Origin: Deinococcus aestuarii
Lineage (GTDB): Bacteria > Deinococcota > Deinococci > Deinococcales > Deinococcaceae
DNA: 64,000 nt
NCBI RefSeq assembly: GCF_018863415.1
Contig: NZ_JAHKSN010000001.1
Location: 564,716 to 628,715, forward strand
Reading direction: 5' to 3'
The notes beneath the pieces were generated by a model. It worked only from the letters and a program-made list of their open reading frames with translations, was not told the DNA's origin and ran no database searches. Shown here piece after piece: positions 18,867 to 32,064 of the stretch (position 1 is the first letter of the stretch; every line of letters starts with the position of its first letter). The position numbers and the translations under genes were made by a program.

Positions 18867-20186
18867 GTGACGCGCCTCGGCTTATCCGACACCATCGCCG
18901 CCATCGCCACCGCTCCCGGCAGCGCGGGCGTGGGCATCGTGCGGGTGAGCGGGCCGGGGGCGCTGACCCTTGCGGACGGCGTGTTCTGGGGACGGCGCAG
19001 GCCCAGCGCGACGAGGGGTGGGCAGTTCCTCTTCGGGCAACTCGTGGCCGACGACGGCGAGGTGCTCGACGAGGGGCTGTGTCTCGTCTTCCGCGCCCCG
19101 CGCAGCTACACGGGCGAGGACGTGGCGGAATTCCAGACGCACGGCAGCCCGGCGGTGCTGGGGCGGGTCCTGGCGCGTGTCCTCGAACTCGGGGCGCGTC
19201 CGGCCCGGCCCGGGGAGTTCACCCAGCGGGCGTACCTCGCGGGCAGGCTCGACCTCGCGCAGGCGGAGGCGGTGCTGGGCCTCGTGAACGCGGGGACGGA
19301 CACGGCGCGGCGGCAGGCCTCCCTCGGCCTCGCGGGAGCACTCGGGCAGCGGGTGGAGGGGGTGGCCGCTCACGTCACGCGCACGCTGGCGGCGATCCAG
19401 GCCCTCCTCGACTACCCGGAGGAGGGGGTGCCCGAGGAGGACCGGGACGCTCCCCTCCGGGCAGCGGAGGCGGAACTGGAGGCATTGGTGGGGACGGCGC
19501 GGGCCGGGCAGGTCGCCACGCGGGGGGCGCGGCTGGCCCTGATCGGCCCTCCCAACGCGGGCAAGAGCAGCCTCCTCAACGCGCTGCTGGGCTACGAGCG
19601 GTCCATCGTCACGCCGATTCCGGGCACCACGCGCGACTACCTGGAGGCGCAGCTCTCCCTCGCCGGGGTGCCCGTCACGCTGGTGGACACGGCGGGCATC
19701 CGTGAAACGGCGGATGTGGTGGAGGCCGCCGGAGTGCGTCAGGCGGTGAGCCTGGCCGGGGCCGCCGACCTCGTGCTCGCGCTGGAGGACGGCAGCCTGC
19801 CGCGCGGGGCCCTGCCCGCCGGTCTGCCGGAAGGCGCGCGGGTGCTGCGCGTGCGGACGAAGAGCGACCTCCCCGCCGTCTGGACCGACCCCAGCACGCT
19901 GGCCGTGAGTGCGGTCACCGGACAGGGCCTGCCCGAGTTGCGGGACGCCATCCACGCGGCGCTGATCGGGGACGCGGCGCGGGGCGAGGCGTGGCTCACC
20001 ACCGAGCGGCAGGCGGACGCGGCGCGGCGGGCGCTGGGGCATGTCCGGGCGGCCCGCCTCCTCCCCGACGAGCTGGCCGGGTACGAGCTGGAGGAGGCGT
20101 TGCGGGCGCTGGCCGACCTCACCGGGCGCGACGTGGGCGAGGACGTGGTGGACGCCGTATTCCGGAACTTCTGCGTGGGCAAGTAG
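18867..20186 (+). CDS. mnmE: tRNA uridine-5-carboxymethylaminomethyl modification GTPase MnmE
   Basis: MnmE works with MnmG to modify the wobble uridine of tRNAs using methylenetetrahydrofolate. The 439 residues start [29 protein letters not shown], the N-terminal tetrahydrofolate-binding domain. The helical domain carries [22 protein letters not shown]. The inserted G domain has [24 protein letters not shown] and RTKSDLP. The C-terminus [11 protein letters not shown] holds the catalytic Cys motif. The GTG start is fixed by the -10 box 7 nt upstream. mnmG is not in the window. A terminator follows. Confidence 0.95.
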   Translation: MTRLGLSDTIAAIATAPGSAGVGIVRVSGPGALTLADGVFWGRRRPSATRGGQFLFGQLVADDGEVLDEGLCLVFRAPRSYTGEDVAEFQTHGSPAVLGRVLARVLELGARPARPGEFTQRAYLAGRLDLAQAEAVLGLVNAGTDTARRQASLGLAGALGQRVEGVAAHVTRTLAAIQALLDYPEEGVPEEDRDAPLRAAEAELEALVGTARAGQVATRGARLALIGPPNAGKSSLLNALLGYERSIVTPIPGTTRDYLEAQLSLAGVPVTLVDTAGIRETADVVEAAGVRQAVSLAGAADLVLALEDGSLPRGALPAGLPEGARVLRVRTKSDLPAVWTDPSTLAVSAVTGQGLPELRDAIHAALIGDAARGEAWLTTERQADAARRALGHVRAARLLPDELAGYELEEALRALADLTGRDVGEDVVDAVFRNFCVGK

Positions 20187-20190
20187 GGGG

Positions 20191-20227
20191 GAGGGGGTCA
20201 GCGGGAACTCACTCCGCTGGCCCCCTC
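20191..20227 (+). terminator. Terminator after mnmE
   Basis: GAGGGGGTCAGCGG pairs with CCGCTGGCCCCCTC (one T-G wobble or mismatch) around a 9-nt loop, followed by TTCC. It separates mnmE from the convergent small gene. Confidence 0.6.
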
Positions 20228-20239
20228 TTCCAGAGGGAC

Positions 20240-20518
20240 TCAGCCTTGACTCGTGTCTTCCGAGGTCTCGTCGCCGGGCATGGTGCTCGCGGGGTCGCTG
20301 GTGATCATGCTGCCGCTGGAGGCCACGTCCTGCTTGTCGAGGCCCCGGTCCTCGAACTCGTCGGCGATGCGGGCCTCGGCGCGGGCGTCCTTGAGGGCGT
20401 CGCGGCGCTCGTCCGTGCGGCCCATGAACTGGAGGTCCACGTTGCTGACCTCGTCTTCGGTCTTCACGGACGGGTCGGCGGGGGCGTTCTGGAGCTGCTG
20501 GTCGTCGCTCTGGGTCAT
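20240..20518 (-). CDS. Small acidic hydrophilic protein
   Basis: This is a 92-residue hydrophilic protein without membrane segments. It has an acidic, disordered N-terminus ([23 protein letters not shown]), a charged helical centre ([28 protein letters not shown]) and a Ser/Thr-rich tail. GAGGAGG before the ATG is a strong ribosome-binding site. I do not recognise the family. It resembles in style the two small acidic proteins at 8.8-9.4 kb but shows no clear sequence match to them. Confidence 0.65.
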   Translation of the reverse strand: MTQSDDQQLQNAPADPSVKTEDEVSNVDLQFMGRTDERRDALKDARAEARIADEFEDRGLDKQDVASSGSMITSDPASTMPGDETSEDTSQG

Positions 20519-20599
20519 GGGACTTGCCTCCTCTGTCCTGCCACGCTAGCAGCGCTTCCCGGGGAGCGGCCTGAGCGTCCCTTTAAGGTTCGCCGCGCC

Positions 20600-21151
<552 letters not shown>

Positions 21152-21171
21152 CTCGTCCCTTCCTTCCGCGC

Positions 21172-21702
<531 letters not shown>

Positions 21703-21945
21703 GTGCCCGAGTGTAACCCTCCCGCCCCGGGCACGCTCGCGCGCCGCCGCGTGCGCCGGGAGCCCGTCCTCACCGCCGCCGGACGTTGAGGAAGCCTTCA
21801 TGCACCCGAATTTGTGGAAAATTCTTTATCTCGGTCGCAAGAACCTCGGGGACCGGCCCCTCAGACTTCACGAGACCAGGGTGGCCCCAGCGCACGAGGG
21901 GGCCACCGCAGGCGTCCACAGCTCAATTCCTAGGAGGGAAGCGAC

Positions 21946-22434
21946 ATGACCACCGCCACGCGCACCACGACCGACCTCAAACAGGCCGCCCAGAAAGCCC
22001 GCCACGAGCTGGAAGAGCAGGTCTCCAAGGCCGTGATGAAGCAGCACGCCGAAATGGCCGCCGCGCTGACCAAGCAACAAAAGGAGCTCCAGAGCCTCCA
22101 GGGCGAGGTCGGCACGCTCACCGCCGCGCTGAGAAAGCAGAAGTCCTCGGGCGGCGGCTTTCCGTGGGGGCTGGTGCTTCTCGTGGGCGGCGGGTACGCC
22201 CTGTACCGCACCAATCCCACGGTGAAAGAGCAGGTCGACGGCCTGATCAAGCGGGTGAACCCCGGCCCCGAGGGCAACCTCGCCCGAGCGGGCGACGCCG
22301 TGAAGTCCGCCGCCTCCGACGTGATGCAGGGCCAGTCGCCGGGCGCGTCCGTTCGCGCGGCGGGGGGCGAGATGCAGCGCGGCGGCGAGAAGCTCGTGGC
22401 CGAGGTCAAGGACGACCTCCAGCGCAAGTCCTGA
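21946..22434 (+). CDS. Membrane-anchored coiled-coil protein
   Basis: The 162 residues begin with a helical, probably coiled-coil N-terminal part (about 10-64, DLKQAAQKARHELEEQVSKAV and onward). One short hydrophobic segment follows (FPWGLVLLVGGGYALY, about 72-87). The C-terminal helical part has repeats such as AGDAVKSAASDVMQG and AAGGEMQRGGEKLVAEVKDDLQ, reminiscent of hydrophilic stress proteins. A strong CTAGGAGGG ribosome-binding site precedes the ATG. The gene has its own terminator at 22455. The function is unknown; stress or envelope scaffolding is only a guess. Confidence 0.75.
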   Translation: MTTATRTTTDLKQAAQKARHELEEQVSKAVMKQHAEMAAALTKQQKELQSLQGEVGTLTAALRKQKSSGGGFPWGLVLLVGGGYALYRTNPTVKEQVDGLIKRVNPGPEGNLARAGDAVKSAASDVMQGQSPGASVRAAGGEMQRGGEKLVAEVKDDLQRKS

Positions 22435-22454
22435 GCGAGCACATCTGAGCGCAG

Positions 22455-22487
22455 GGGGTGGACCGGGCGGGGCGGTCCACCCCTTTT
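22455..22487 (+). terminator. Rho-independent terminator
   Basis: GGGGTGGACCG and CGGTCCACCCC form a perfect 11-bp stem with a 7-nt loop, followed by TTTTCC. It serves the coiled-coil gene and lies between convergent genes. Confidence 0.8.
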
Positions 22488-22494
22488 CCTGAGC

Positions 22495-23319
<825 letters not shown>

Positions 23320-23448
23320 ACCGTCTCCCCCGGCCGGGCGCGCGGGGCTTCGACAGAGACGCGGGTCGCCCCGCCCACGTTCACCGCGCCGCCGGGGAGG
23401 TCACAGCCGCCATCCCCGCCCCGGCGCACGAGCGCGACCTCGGCCCGG

Positions 23449-24240
<792 letters not shown>

Positions 24241-24246
24241 ACCTTG

Positions 24247-24267
24247 CTTGAGTATACTCGCCGCAAG
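24247..24267 (-). promoter_or_regulatory. HAIR-like HspR operator over the hspR -10 box
   Basis: On the minus strand the site reads CTTGCGG, then CGAGTAT, then ACTCAAG. That is the HAIR spacing (7-7-7) with one perfect half (ACTCAAG) and one half matching in CTTG. The -10 hexamer TATACT (24251-24256) lies within it, so bound HspR would block its own promoter. Confidence 0.65.
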
Positions 24268-24533
24268 GTTTTTGAACGCAGGGAAAGGTGACGTTGTGCG
24301 GGGTAAGAATGTGGGTGTTCTGCCCCCTCTCCCCTCGTGGGAGAGGGCGTTGCGAAGCAACGGGTGAGGGGGCGTGTGACCAAGCCCATCGCCAAGAGAA
24401 TGGCTTTGTCTTCTCATTGGCCTTAGGACGTAGCTTCGGTTCACCCCCCTCCCACCCTCCCCCACAAGGGGGGAGGAGCTAACAGCGCCGTTCTTCCCTG
24501 TTCCCCCTCCTGCACCCCCTCCCACCCCCCCGC
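24268..24533. repeat. Intergenic stretch with dispersed repeats
   Basis: About 265 bases separate the divergent hspR and M20 peptidase genes. A repeat at 24323-24382 starts CCCCCTCTCCCCTCGTGGGA and ends GGGTGAGGGGGCGTGTGACC plus A. The latter 21-mer is identical in a second copy ending at 32466. A C-rich tract with CCCCACAAGGGGGGAGG follows at 24456-24477. No ORF or RNA gene is seen. Confidence 0.65.
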
Positions 24534-24539
24534 TATCAT
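24534..24539 (+). promoter_or_regulatory. -10 box TATCAT, leaderless start at ATG 24546
   Basis: The hexamer ends 6 nt before the ATG of the M20 peptidase gene. The intervening bases are CCCGGC, with no ribosome-binding site. Confidence 0.6.
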
Positions 24540-24545
24540 CCCGGC

Positions 24546-25925
<1,380 letters not shown>

Positions 25926-25970
25926 GGTTGGTGGTGAGTGGGCAGTGGTTGGTGGATGGAGCAAAAGCAC

Positions 25971-26050
25971 GTTGTCATGCTGAGCGCGGCGAAGCCTCTC
26001 GCCTTCCACGCCGGAGACCCTTCGCTCCGCTCAGGGTGACAGGCTTTGTT
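25971..26050. repeat. Palindromic dispersed repeat related to the MITE at 47778
   Basis: The element has GTTGTCATGCTGAGCG on the left and CGCTCAGGGTGACAGGCTT on the right. The MITE at 47778-47901 has the same paired core (GTCACCCTCAGC ... GCTCAGCATGACAA on the opposite strand). Outer ends are less clear here. It lies in the gap between the M20 peptidase and purN. Confidence 0.6.
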
Positions 26051-26133
26051 ATGCCGAGTGCGCCAGCAGAGCGGGCCCCCTCTTTTCCGACTCACCGCTC
26101 ACCACTTCCCACCCCCGGCGCGGAGCGCCACCC

Positions 26134-26718
26134 GTGAACCTCGCCTTCCTCGCCTCCCACGGCGGCAGCGCGGCGCGGTTTCTGGTGGGGGCGTGCCGGG
26201 ACGGGCGGCTGAACGCCGTGCCCGTGGCGATGATCAGCAACAACAGCGGGTCGGCGGCGTTGGGGTGGGCGCGGGAGGCAGGGCTTCAGACGGCGCACCT
26301 CAGCACGGCGACGCACCCGGACCCGGAGGCGCTGGACGGGGCGATCCTGGGCTTCCTGCGGGGGGCGGGGGCGGATGCGGTGGTGCTGAGCGGGTACATG
26401 CGGGAACTGGGGCCGCGCGTGCTGGGGGCCTACGCCGGGCGATTGCTGAACGTTCACCCCAGCCTGCTGCCGAGACACGGCGGGCGGGAGATGTACGGGG
26501 ACCGGGTTCATGCGGCGGTGCTCGCCTCGGGGGAAGCCGAGACGGGGGCGAGCGTTCACCTCGTCACGGCGGGGATCGACGAGGGGCCGGTGCTGGCGCA
26601 GTCGCGGGTGGACGTGCGGCCCGGCGACACGGTGGAGACGCTGCGCTCACGGGTGCAGGCGACCGAGGGCGAACTGCTGCTGCGCGCCCTGCAAGGGATG
26701 GCGGTGGGTTCGGCGTGA
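26134..26718 (+). CDS. purN: Phosphoribosylglycinamide formyltransferase PurN
   Basis: PurN transfers a formyl group from 10-formyl-THF to GAR in purine synthesis. The 194 residues include the GAR-binding N-terminus [33 protein letters not shown], and the signature [13 protein letters not shown] with the catalytic His after Asn. [18 protein letters not shown] carries the conserved Asp near the formyl site. It starts with GTG. Its stop overlaps the start of the DUF402 gene by 4 bases (GTGA), so the two are translationally coupled. No other pur gene is nearby. Confidence 0.9.
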   Translation: MNLAFLASHGGSAARFLVGACRDGRLNAVPVAMISNNSGSAALGWAREAGLQTAHLSTATHPDPEALDGAILGFLRGAGADAVVLSGYMRELGPRVLGAYAGRLLNVHPSLLPRHGGREMYGDRVHAAVLASGEAETGASVHLVTAGIDEGPVLAQSRVDVRPGDTVETLRSRVQATEGELLLRALQGMAVGSA

Positions 26719-27266
26719 AGCGCAAAGTCTTCGACCTCCGCCTCTGGCCGCGCGTGGCCCGGGGGACGCACACGGTCACCCACATCCCCGGCTTCGTCAT
26801 CGTGGACTTCACCGCCCACGAGGTCGTGAGCACGAAGGACGTGCCTTTCGGGGAACGCACCATCCGCATTCTCGATCAGGGCTACCGCTGGGTGCGCGTC
26901 CACCCGACGGGCGGAGGCGAGGGCGTCATGGGTGATGCGCAGACCGTCATGCTCAACCCTTCCGGGGGGCCCGAGCAACTGTACGTGGACATCCACGCGG
27001 GCGAGGGGCTGGGCGAAGACGGTCTGCCCTGGCACGACGACCTCTACCTCGACGTGATCGCCGACTGGCAGCCCGGCTGGCGGGTGACCGAGACGCACGT
27101 CATCGACGCCGACGAGCTGGAGGAGGCGGTGCAGATCGGGCAGGTGACGCCGGAACTCGCCGAGGCCGCCTGGGCCCACGCGCGAAAGGTAGAGGAGGAG
27201 TTGCGGGCGGGGACCTACGGGCCGCTGGGGGTGCTGAGGCGGTATCTGGAGGACCCGTATACGTAA
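26715..27266 (+). CDS. DUF402 protein
   Basis: The 183 residues start [33 protein letters not shown]. The DUF402-type core [16 protein letters not shown] is followed by [26 protein letters not shown] and a long C-terminal helix with [23 protein letters not shown]. The alternating acidic Asp/His residues ([10 protein letters not shown]) fit the nucleotide-phosphate hydrolase activity reported for some DUF402 proteins, which is an inference here. The GTG start overlaps the purN stop, so expression is coupled to purN. Confidence 0.85.
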   Translation: MKRKVFDLRLWPRVARGTHTVTHIPGFVIVDFTAHEVVSTKDVPFGERTIRILDQGYRWVRVHPTGGGEGVMGDAQTVMLNPSGGPEQLYVDIHAGEGLGEDGLPWHDDLYLDVIADWQPGWRVTETHVIDADELEEAVQIGQVTPELAEAAWAHARKVEEELRAGTYGPLGVLRRYLEDPYT

Positions 27267-27322
27267 AGCGTAACTGCTTCCTCTTGCCCATCTCAGCTTC
27301 AGGATAAGCTGTAAGGTGATCT

Positions 27323-28027
27323 ATGAATATACTTAATCAACTTAAAGCTCTGAGTTACCATCAGGCCAGTATAAACCAAGAAATAGAAATTTACAGCGGG
27401 AAATGTGAAATTAAGGCTGGAGAAGCAGTAGCAGATGGCGTGTGCAGAATTACCTGTTCCTGGCACCCCAACCCAGTCATTAGATTTCACACCACAAGCA
27501 CTTTTATGCATCACAAAGGCAACTACGATATTCTGATAAATTTACATGACTGGGGACACATCATTCATGGACATGTTGACTCAATTACCTACTCTTTTGA
27601 GTCTGATGCAGAGTTGACGACAGAGTTTTTCGGAAAATTAAATCAGCAGGGATTCTTGTTTCCCTCACCGTTGATGAAGCTAGGTCGATTGATGTTTCAC
27701 ATAATAAATCTACATAATATAGATTTTATTGAATCCAATCCAGAGGGTAGTTTTAGCGAGTCTGATAGGATGACTTTAATTTCTGACGATTGGCGTATGG
27801 AACTACACCGGGTAGACAATTTGGGTGATATTGTAAAAAGTCTGGACTACACCAATGGTTACGCATCAACTCATGTGTTATTTGTTGAAAGACTCTCGAT
27901 CTATCATGTTTCTTATGAAGATTCTGTGCATGAGTTGGGCGAGTTCTTAACCTATTTCCTTTCATTTCACAGAGGCTCTTGGGTTTCAGTTTGCTTACCC
28001 ATAGGGTTCAATGTCGAAACTCTATAA
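27323..28027 (+). CDS. Frameshifted HEPN (ApeA-like) protein, N-terminal part
   Basis: This 234-residue frame starts MNILNQLKALSYHQASINQE and contains CRITCSWHPNPVIRFHT and, near the end, GEFLTYFLSFHRGSWVSVCLPIGFNVE, then stops. The style matches the N-terminal domain of ApeA-like HEPN defence proteins (a Trp-rich beta domain followed by FLSFxRGxW). The next frame continues the same protein. Adding one A to the AAA at 28017-28019 would fuse them as GFNVENSIIFRGIQGG, giving about 445 residues. Base composition is strikingly A+T-rich against its neighbours, so the gene is probably acquired. TAAGGTGAT precedes the ATG. Confidence 0.65.
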   Translation: MNILNQLKALSYHQASINQEIEIYSGKCEIKAGEAVADGVCRITCSWHPNPVIRFHTTSTFMHHKGNYDILINLHDWGHIIHGHVDSITYSFESDAELTTEFFGKLNQQGFLFPSPLMKLGRLMFHIINLHNIDFIESNPEGSFSESDRMTLISDDWRMELHRVDNLGDIVKSLDYTNGYASTHVLFVERLSIYHVSYEDSVHELGEFLTYFLSFHRGSWVSVCLPIGFNVETL

Positions 28028-28659
28028 TCTTTCGTGGGATACAGGGAGGGAAGATTGACTTCTGGCAAATCATCCCAGAATACTCAACAACAAAAACTTC
28101 TGTTAATTTACAACTTTCGTTCCCAACATTCTGGAAAAAGTGGGTAGATTTTAATTGGCACGATGCATTAAAAATGATCATTCATTGGTATGTAGAAAGT
28201 AACACTTTAGCCGGTGGAGTACAAGGAGCCATTGTCCAACAACAAGCGGCATTTGAACGGTTTGCCTGGACGTTAAAAGAAAACAATCTGGCGTTTGAGA
28301 GTATGTCTGACAAAAATTTTGATGAGTTGCGCACAGTTGAAAAGATTTCAGAATTGCTACGCTGGGCGGAGATACAAGAGCTTGTTCCCCCTTACAACAA
28401 AAACATCATTAAATATTTCAAAGCTAAGCGCAAAATCTTGAGCGGCCCAGACCTAATAGTAGATATTAGAAACAGCCTTGTGCATCCTAAACCTGTCAGG
28501 AGACAAATGCTCAACGATATATCTCAAGACATGCTTTTAGAGGTATATCGGCTTGGACAAAATTACCTAAAGCAGTTAGTCAACAAGGTTCTTGATATGC
28601 CCGCTGTGATTATAGAATTTCCAACGTACAGCTTAGAAGAGCTTGACGGTAATTACTAG
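27979..28659 (+). CDS. Frameshifted HEPN (ApeA-like) protein, C-terminal part
   Basis: This second open frame is in the -1 register relative to the first. The meaningful part begins near 28020 (NSIIFRGIQGGKIDFWQIIPE). The C-terminal domain holds DIRNSLVHPKPVRRQ. RNSLVH (28468-28485) fits the R-x4-H catalytic motif of HEPN RNases, followed by a helical QDMLLEVYRLGQNYLKQLV as in Apea-like HEPN domains. The nominal start at 27979 (TTG) has no good ribosome-binding site, so this is probably not a separate gene. Either the gene is inactivated by a 1-nt deletion or the assembly has an error. Confidence 0.6.
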   Translation: MGFSLLTHRVQCRNSIIFRGIQGGKIDFWQIIPEYSTTKTSVNLQLSFPTFWKKWVDFNWHDALKMIIHWYVESNTLAGGVQGAIVQQQAAFERFAWTLKENNLAFESMSDKNFDELRTVEKISELLRWAEIQELVPPYNKNIIKYFKAKRKILSGPDLIVDIRNSLVHPKPVRRQMLNDISQDMLLEVYRLGQNYLKQLVNKVLDMPAVIIEFPTYSLEELDGNY

Positions 28660-28798
28660 TAGCAGGAATTAAAAGCCAGTAAGGACCAGAGTCCAACACG
28701 CCTCTTTCTCACCTGTCACTTTGTCCATCATTATATACAGTGCCTAAGTAATCGAGAATCATATGCTTGGAAAGCTAGTGTGGGGTAATTACAGGAAT
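28660..28798. other. A+T-rich tail of the island, no gene seen
   Basis: The bases after the HEPN gene remain A+T-rich (for example CATTATATACAGTGCC near 28729) up to the terminator. I see no ORF, tRNA end or direct repeat that would mark an integration site. Confidence 0.4.
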
Positions 28799-28840
28799 AC
28801 GGTGCGGATGGTCACACCAACCACCCGCACCGTCCTTTAT
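28799..28840. terminator. Bidirectional-type terminator at the island edge
   Basis: ACGGTGCGGATGGT and ACCACCCGCACCGT form a 14-bp stem (one mismatch) around a 7-nt loop, followed by CCTTTAT. It separates the A+T-rich HEPN unit from the convergent small gene. Confidence 0.7.
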
Positions 28841-28883
28841 CCATTCTCCCCGGCATTGGCACCCGCTTCACCTACCCAGCAAA

Positions 28884-29159
28884 TTACCTACAAACATTAT
28901 AAATCCACGCCGTATTGACCGCGCTGCTCCCCTGCTGCACGGCCTGCATGAGCAGGGCACCGTTGGGCACCTGCCGGGGCGAGCTGCCCGTCACCACGCC
29001 GAAGGTGCAGTTGCTCGTATCCAGCCGCACGACCTGGGCGGCGACCCCGCGCTGCGCGCTGGCGTTGCCGTACTGCTGCACGAACATCCCGCCGCCGAAG
29101 GCGAGGCTGGCGAAAGCGACGATCTTCCAACGCTGCACCTGCTTCTGAAGGTTTTCCAT
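28884..29159 (-). CDS. Small membrane-anchored protein with two C-terminal cysteines
   Basis: The 91 residues start [20 protein letters not shown] and continue with a hydrophobic anchor or signal segment ([19 protein letters not shown]). The exported part has [24 protein letters not shown] and ends WIYNVCR. The two Cys may form a disulfide outside the membrane. A TATAGT hexamer (29166-29171) ends 6 nt before the ATG at 29159, fixing this start although the frame is open to 29474. The function is unknown. Confidence 0.75.
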   Translation of the reverse strand: MENLQKQVQRWKIVAFASLAFGGGMFVQQYGNASAQRGVAAQVVRLDTSNCTFGVVTGSSPRQVPNGALLMQAVQQGSSAVNTAWIYNVCR

Positions 29160-29165
29160 CTGCCC

Positions 29166-29171
29166 ACTATA
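29166..29171 (-). promoter_or_regulatory. -10 box TATAGT deciding the start at 29159
   Basis: The hexamer ends 6 nt before the ATG. The longer frame reaching 29474 would run antisense through the tRNA gene, so this box supports the 91-residue protein. Confidence 0.6.
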
Positions 29172-29304
29172 GGGACCAGCCCGACGTGCCCTTTCCCGGT
29201 TAAATGCTGGCGAAAGACACGTTGGACGGTCCCTGCGCGGCTGGCCTGAACGGTCAGCCCTCCGGCACACGCGGCGGCATCTGGATGACCCCCCCCGCGC
29301 CCGT

Positions 29305-29333
29305 TTGATTTTCCCGCCTTCCTCCGCTAGATT
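29305..29333 (+). promoter_or_regulatory. Promoter of tRNA-Ser
   Basis: TTGATT (29305-29310) and TAGATT (29328-29333) are separated by 17 bp. The predicted start lies a few bases before the tRNA 5' end at 29344. Confidence 0.65.
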
Positions 29334-29337
29334 GCTC

Positions 29338-29433
<96 letters not shown>

Positions 29434-29591
29434 AAGCCTGTGCCTGTGCGTGTCTGCCCGGACACCACAGGCATGTTCTTTTGGGGCGATTCATCGGGTC
29501 TCCGGCCTCGGCGTTGTAAGAGGCGCGTGTGTCCGGCGGGGCTACCCTCGGCCTAGCCGCTCCGGTGGGGGCGAGAAAGAGGAGGCCAGGA

Positions 29592-30386
29592 ATGGACCAC
29601 ACGCACCAAGCCCTGTCGCATAGCTGGAGCGTCTTTTACGTCGTCTTGTCGTATGTCATCGCCACGCTGGCGTCGTACGTGTCGCTGGAGGTCGCCACCC
29701 GCGCGGGCCAGCGCTCTGCCGAGGGGCGCCGGGGCCGGGCGTGGCTGCTCGCGCAGGCTGCCCTGCTGGGGTACGGCATCTGGGCCATGCACTTCGTCGG
29801 GATGCTCGCCTATCAGGTCTCGGCGACCGTCACCTATAACCTGCCGCTGACGGTGCTGTCGGGGGTGCTGGCGATTGGTCTGATGTACCCGGCGCTGCTG
29901 ATCCTCCACGGGGGCCCGCTGCGCTTTCCCCGCCTGCTGCTGGCGGGGCTGGTCGCCGGAAGCGGGATCGTGTTCATGCACTACCTGGGGATGTTCGCCT
30001 TCCAGGTGCCGGGCACGGCCGTCTCGGTGCGCCCGGTGCCCCTCGTCCTCTCGGTCCTCATCGCCGTCGGGGCGAGCATGGCGGCGTTCTACCTCTTCCG
30101 CCTCGTGTCGAGCACCTGGGCGCGCAAACTTTCCGGCGCGGCCCTGACGGGCCTCAAGGGGGCGGCGGGGCTGGTCATGGGCGGGGCCATCGTCGCCATG
30201 CACTACACCGGCATGGCGGCCTGGCACCTGAACGTGGTGGACAGCAACCTGCTCTACCGCAACACGGGCGGCCTGGACACCGAGTTCCTGGCCCTGGGCA
30301 TCAGCGTCCTCTCCATCGTGCTGCTGAGCATGACGGTGACCAAGCTCCTCGTGGACGCCGTGCTGGAGCCCTCGACGGCACAGTAA
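29592..30386 (+). CDS. MHYT-domain membrane sensor
   Basis: The 264 residues form about seven transmembrane helices with three MHYT-type motifs: AMHFVGM (about 66-72), FMHYLGM (about 127-133) and AMHYTGM (about 203-209). MHYT proteins are proposed to bind copper and sense diatomic gases through these Met/His clusters. Here the domain stands alone, with no GGDEF, EAL or kinase output, so it must signal through a partner or act otherwise. AGGAGGCCAGG precedes the ATG at 29592. The first extramembrane residues (MDHTHQALSHSW) are His-rich. A strong terminator follows. Confidence 0.88.
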   Translation: MDHTHQALSHSWSVFYVVLSYVIATLASYVSLEVATRAGQRSAEGRRGRAWLLAQAALLGYGIWAMHFVGMLAYQVSATVTYNLPLTVLSGVLAIGLMYPALLILHGGPLRFPRLLLAGLVAGSGIVFMHYLGMFAFQVPGTAVSVRPVPLVLSVLIAVGASMAAFYLFRLVSSTWARKLSGAALTGLKGAAGLVMGGAIVAMHYTGMAAWHLNVVDSNLLYRNTGGLDTEFLALGISVLSIVLLSMTVTKLLVDAVLEPSTAQ

Positions 30387-30402
30387 TCCGCCTCTGCGCG
30401 CA

Positions 30403-30444
30403 GGGCGAGGGCCGCCTTCCCACCCGGGAGTGCGGCCCTCGCCC
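30403..30444 (+). terminator. Terminator after the MHYT gene
   Basis: GGGCGAGGGCCG and CGGCCCTCGCCC form a perfect 12-bp stem around an 18-nt loop, followed by TTTGCCCCTTTT. It lies between convergent genes. Confidence 0.75.
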
Positions 30445-30458
30445 TTTGCCCCTTTTCC

Positions 30459-31643
30459 CTACCGCCGCCCCACCCTCCACGCGCTCACGAGCGACAGCAG
30501 CGCCAGCACGGCGCAGGCGTGGGCGAGGACGGAAAAGCCCACGCGGGCGATCACCAGACCGCCGATCAGGGTCCCGGCCCCGGCGGCGACGTAACCCAGG
30601 CCGTCCGTCACCCCCTGCGCGGCGGGATGGCGGGCCAGCGCTTTGCTGCCGGAGACGAAGGCGAGGTTCCACCCCAGCCCCAGGACGAACATGGACACGC
30701 CCAGCCACGCGGCCCCGGGCAACGTGGCGCTCAGCGCGGCGAGCACGAGGAGGACCGAGCCGCCCACGTACCCGAAGCGCACGCCCAGCCGGTCGATGAG
30801 GGGGCCCGTGAGCCACCCGAAGGCGAACATGCCCGCGATGTGCCCGGAGATCAGCGCGGCGACACCCGTATGGTCCATTCCCATGTGGTGCGCCCGCAGC
30901 GGGGTCAGGCTCATCAGCGTGACCATCAACCCCTGCGCGGTGGCAAGCGCGAGGGCGGTGGAGCGCACGCCGGGCACGGCGAAGGCGGCGCGGACGGAGG
31001 TCGGAGCCTTCGCCGCGACCTGCGCGGGAGGCCGCACGGGCGTCCAGGCGAGGATCAGAAGGGCCGCCACCCCCAGCAGCCCCCCGCCGACGAGCCACCC
31101 GGCGACCTCGGCGGAGGTACCCAGGCGCTCTCCCAGGGTCTCCACGCCACCGGAAAAGCCGGTCATCAGGAAGGAACCCAGGACGCTCATCAGCATGAGG
31201 AGGCCCAGGGCCGTGCCGCGCCTGGACTCGGGCACGCTTTCGGCAGCGGCGTAGCGGGCCTGCTGGTAGCCGCCCTGCGCCGCGCCCATCAGCGCCGCCC
31301 CGAGGAGGAAGACGGGCGTGAGGGCCGCCCTGGCCCCCAGAAAGCCCAGCACCGCGCCGCCCGCCCCCAACGTGAAGGCCGCGCCCAGCCCCACCCGCCG
31401 CCCGGCTCTGAGCATCAGCGCCCCGAAGAGCCCCGCCGAGAGGGCCGCCGACGCGGAGATCAGGGTGCTGGGCAGCCCCGACAGGCTCTCGCGCCCCAGG
31501 CTGCTCATCACCAGCGAGGCGAGGATGGTGCTGACGGTCGTCGCGCCCGTGGCGAGCGCCTGGGCCAGGTAGAGGGGCAGGAGCCGTCCGAGGGGGAGGG
31601 CGGGGGCGAGGGCCGGGGACTGGGCGCGGACAGGTTCGCCCAC
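30459..31643 (-). CDS. MFS transporter
   Basis: This 394-residue protein has about 12 hydrophobic helices, including LYLAQALATGATTVSTILASLV near the start, LRAGRRVGLGAAF in the motif-A loop and GPLIDRLGVRFGYVGG in the second half. The GTG start lies one base after the TGA of the upstream B12-binding protein (tga-c-GTG), so the two are one operon. The closest style is the drug/sugar efflux group, but the substrate is unknown. A link to methylmalonyl-CoA or vitamin B12 metabolism is suggested only by the operon. Confidence 0.82.
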   Translation of the reverse strand: MGEPVRAQSPALAPALPLGRLLPLYLAQALATGATTVSTILASLVMSSLGRESLSGLPSTLISASAALSAGLFGALMLRAGRRVGLGAAFTLGAGGAVLGFLGARAALTPVFLLGAALMGAAQGGYQQARYAAAESVPESRRGTALGLLMLMSVLGSFLMTGFSGGVETLGERLGTSAEVAGWLVGGGLLGVAALLILAWTPVRPPAQVAAKAPTSVRAAFAVPGVRSTALALATAQGLMVTLMSLTPLRAHHMGMDHTGVAALISGHIAGMFAFGWLTGPLIDRLGVRFGYVGGSVLLVLAALSATLPGAAWLGVSMFVLGLGWNLAFVSGSKALARHPAAQGVTDGLGYVAAGAGTLIGGLVIARVGFSVLAHACAVLALLSLVSAWRVGRR

Positions 31644-31644
31644 G

Positions 31645-32064
<420 letters not shown>

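Noticed and set aside
27979..28027. Programmed -1 frameshift in the HEPN gene
   Set aside because: I looked for an X-XXY-YYZ slippery heptamer in the right register in the overlap and found none (GGGTTTC is out of register). A simple base loss in the A-run fits better.
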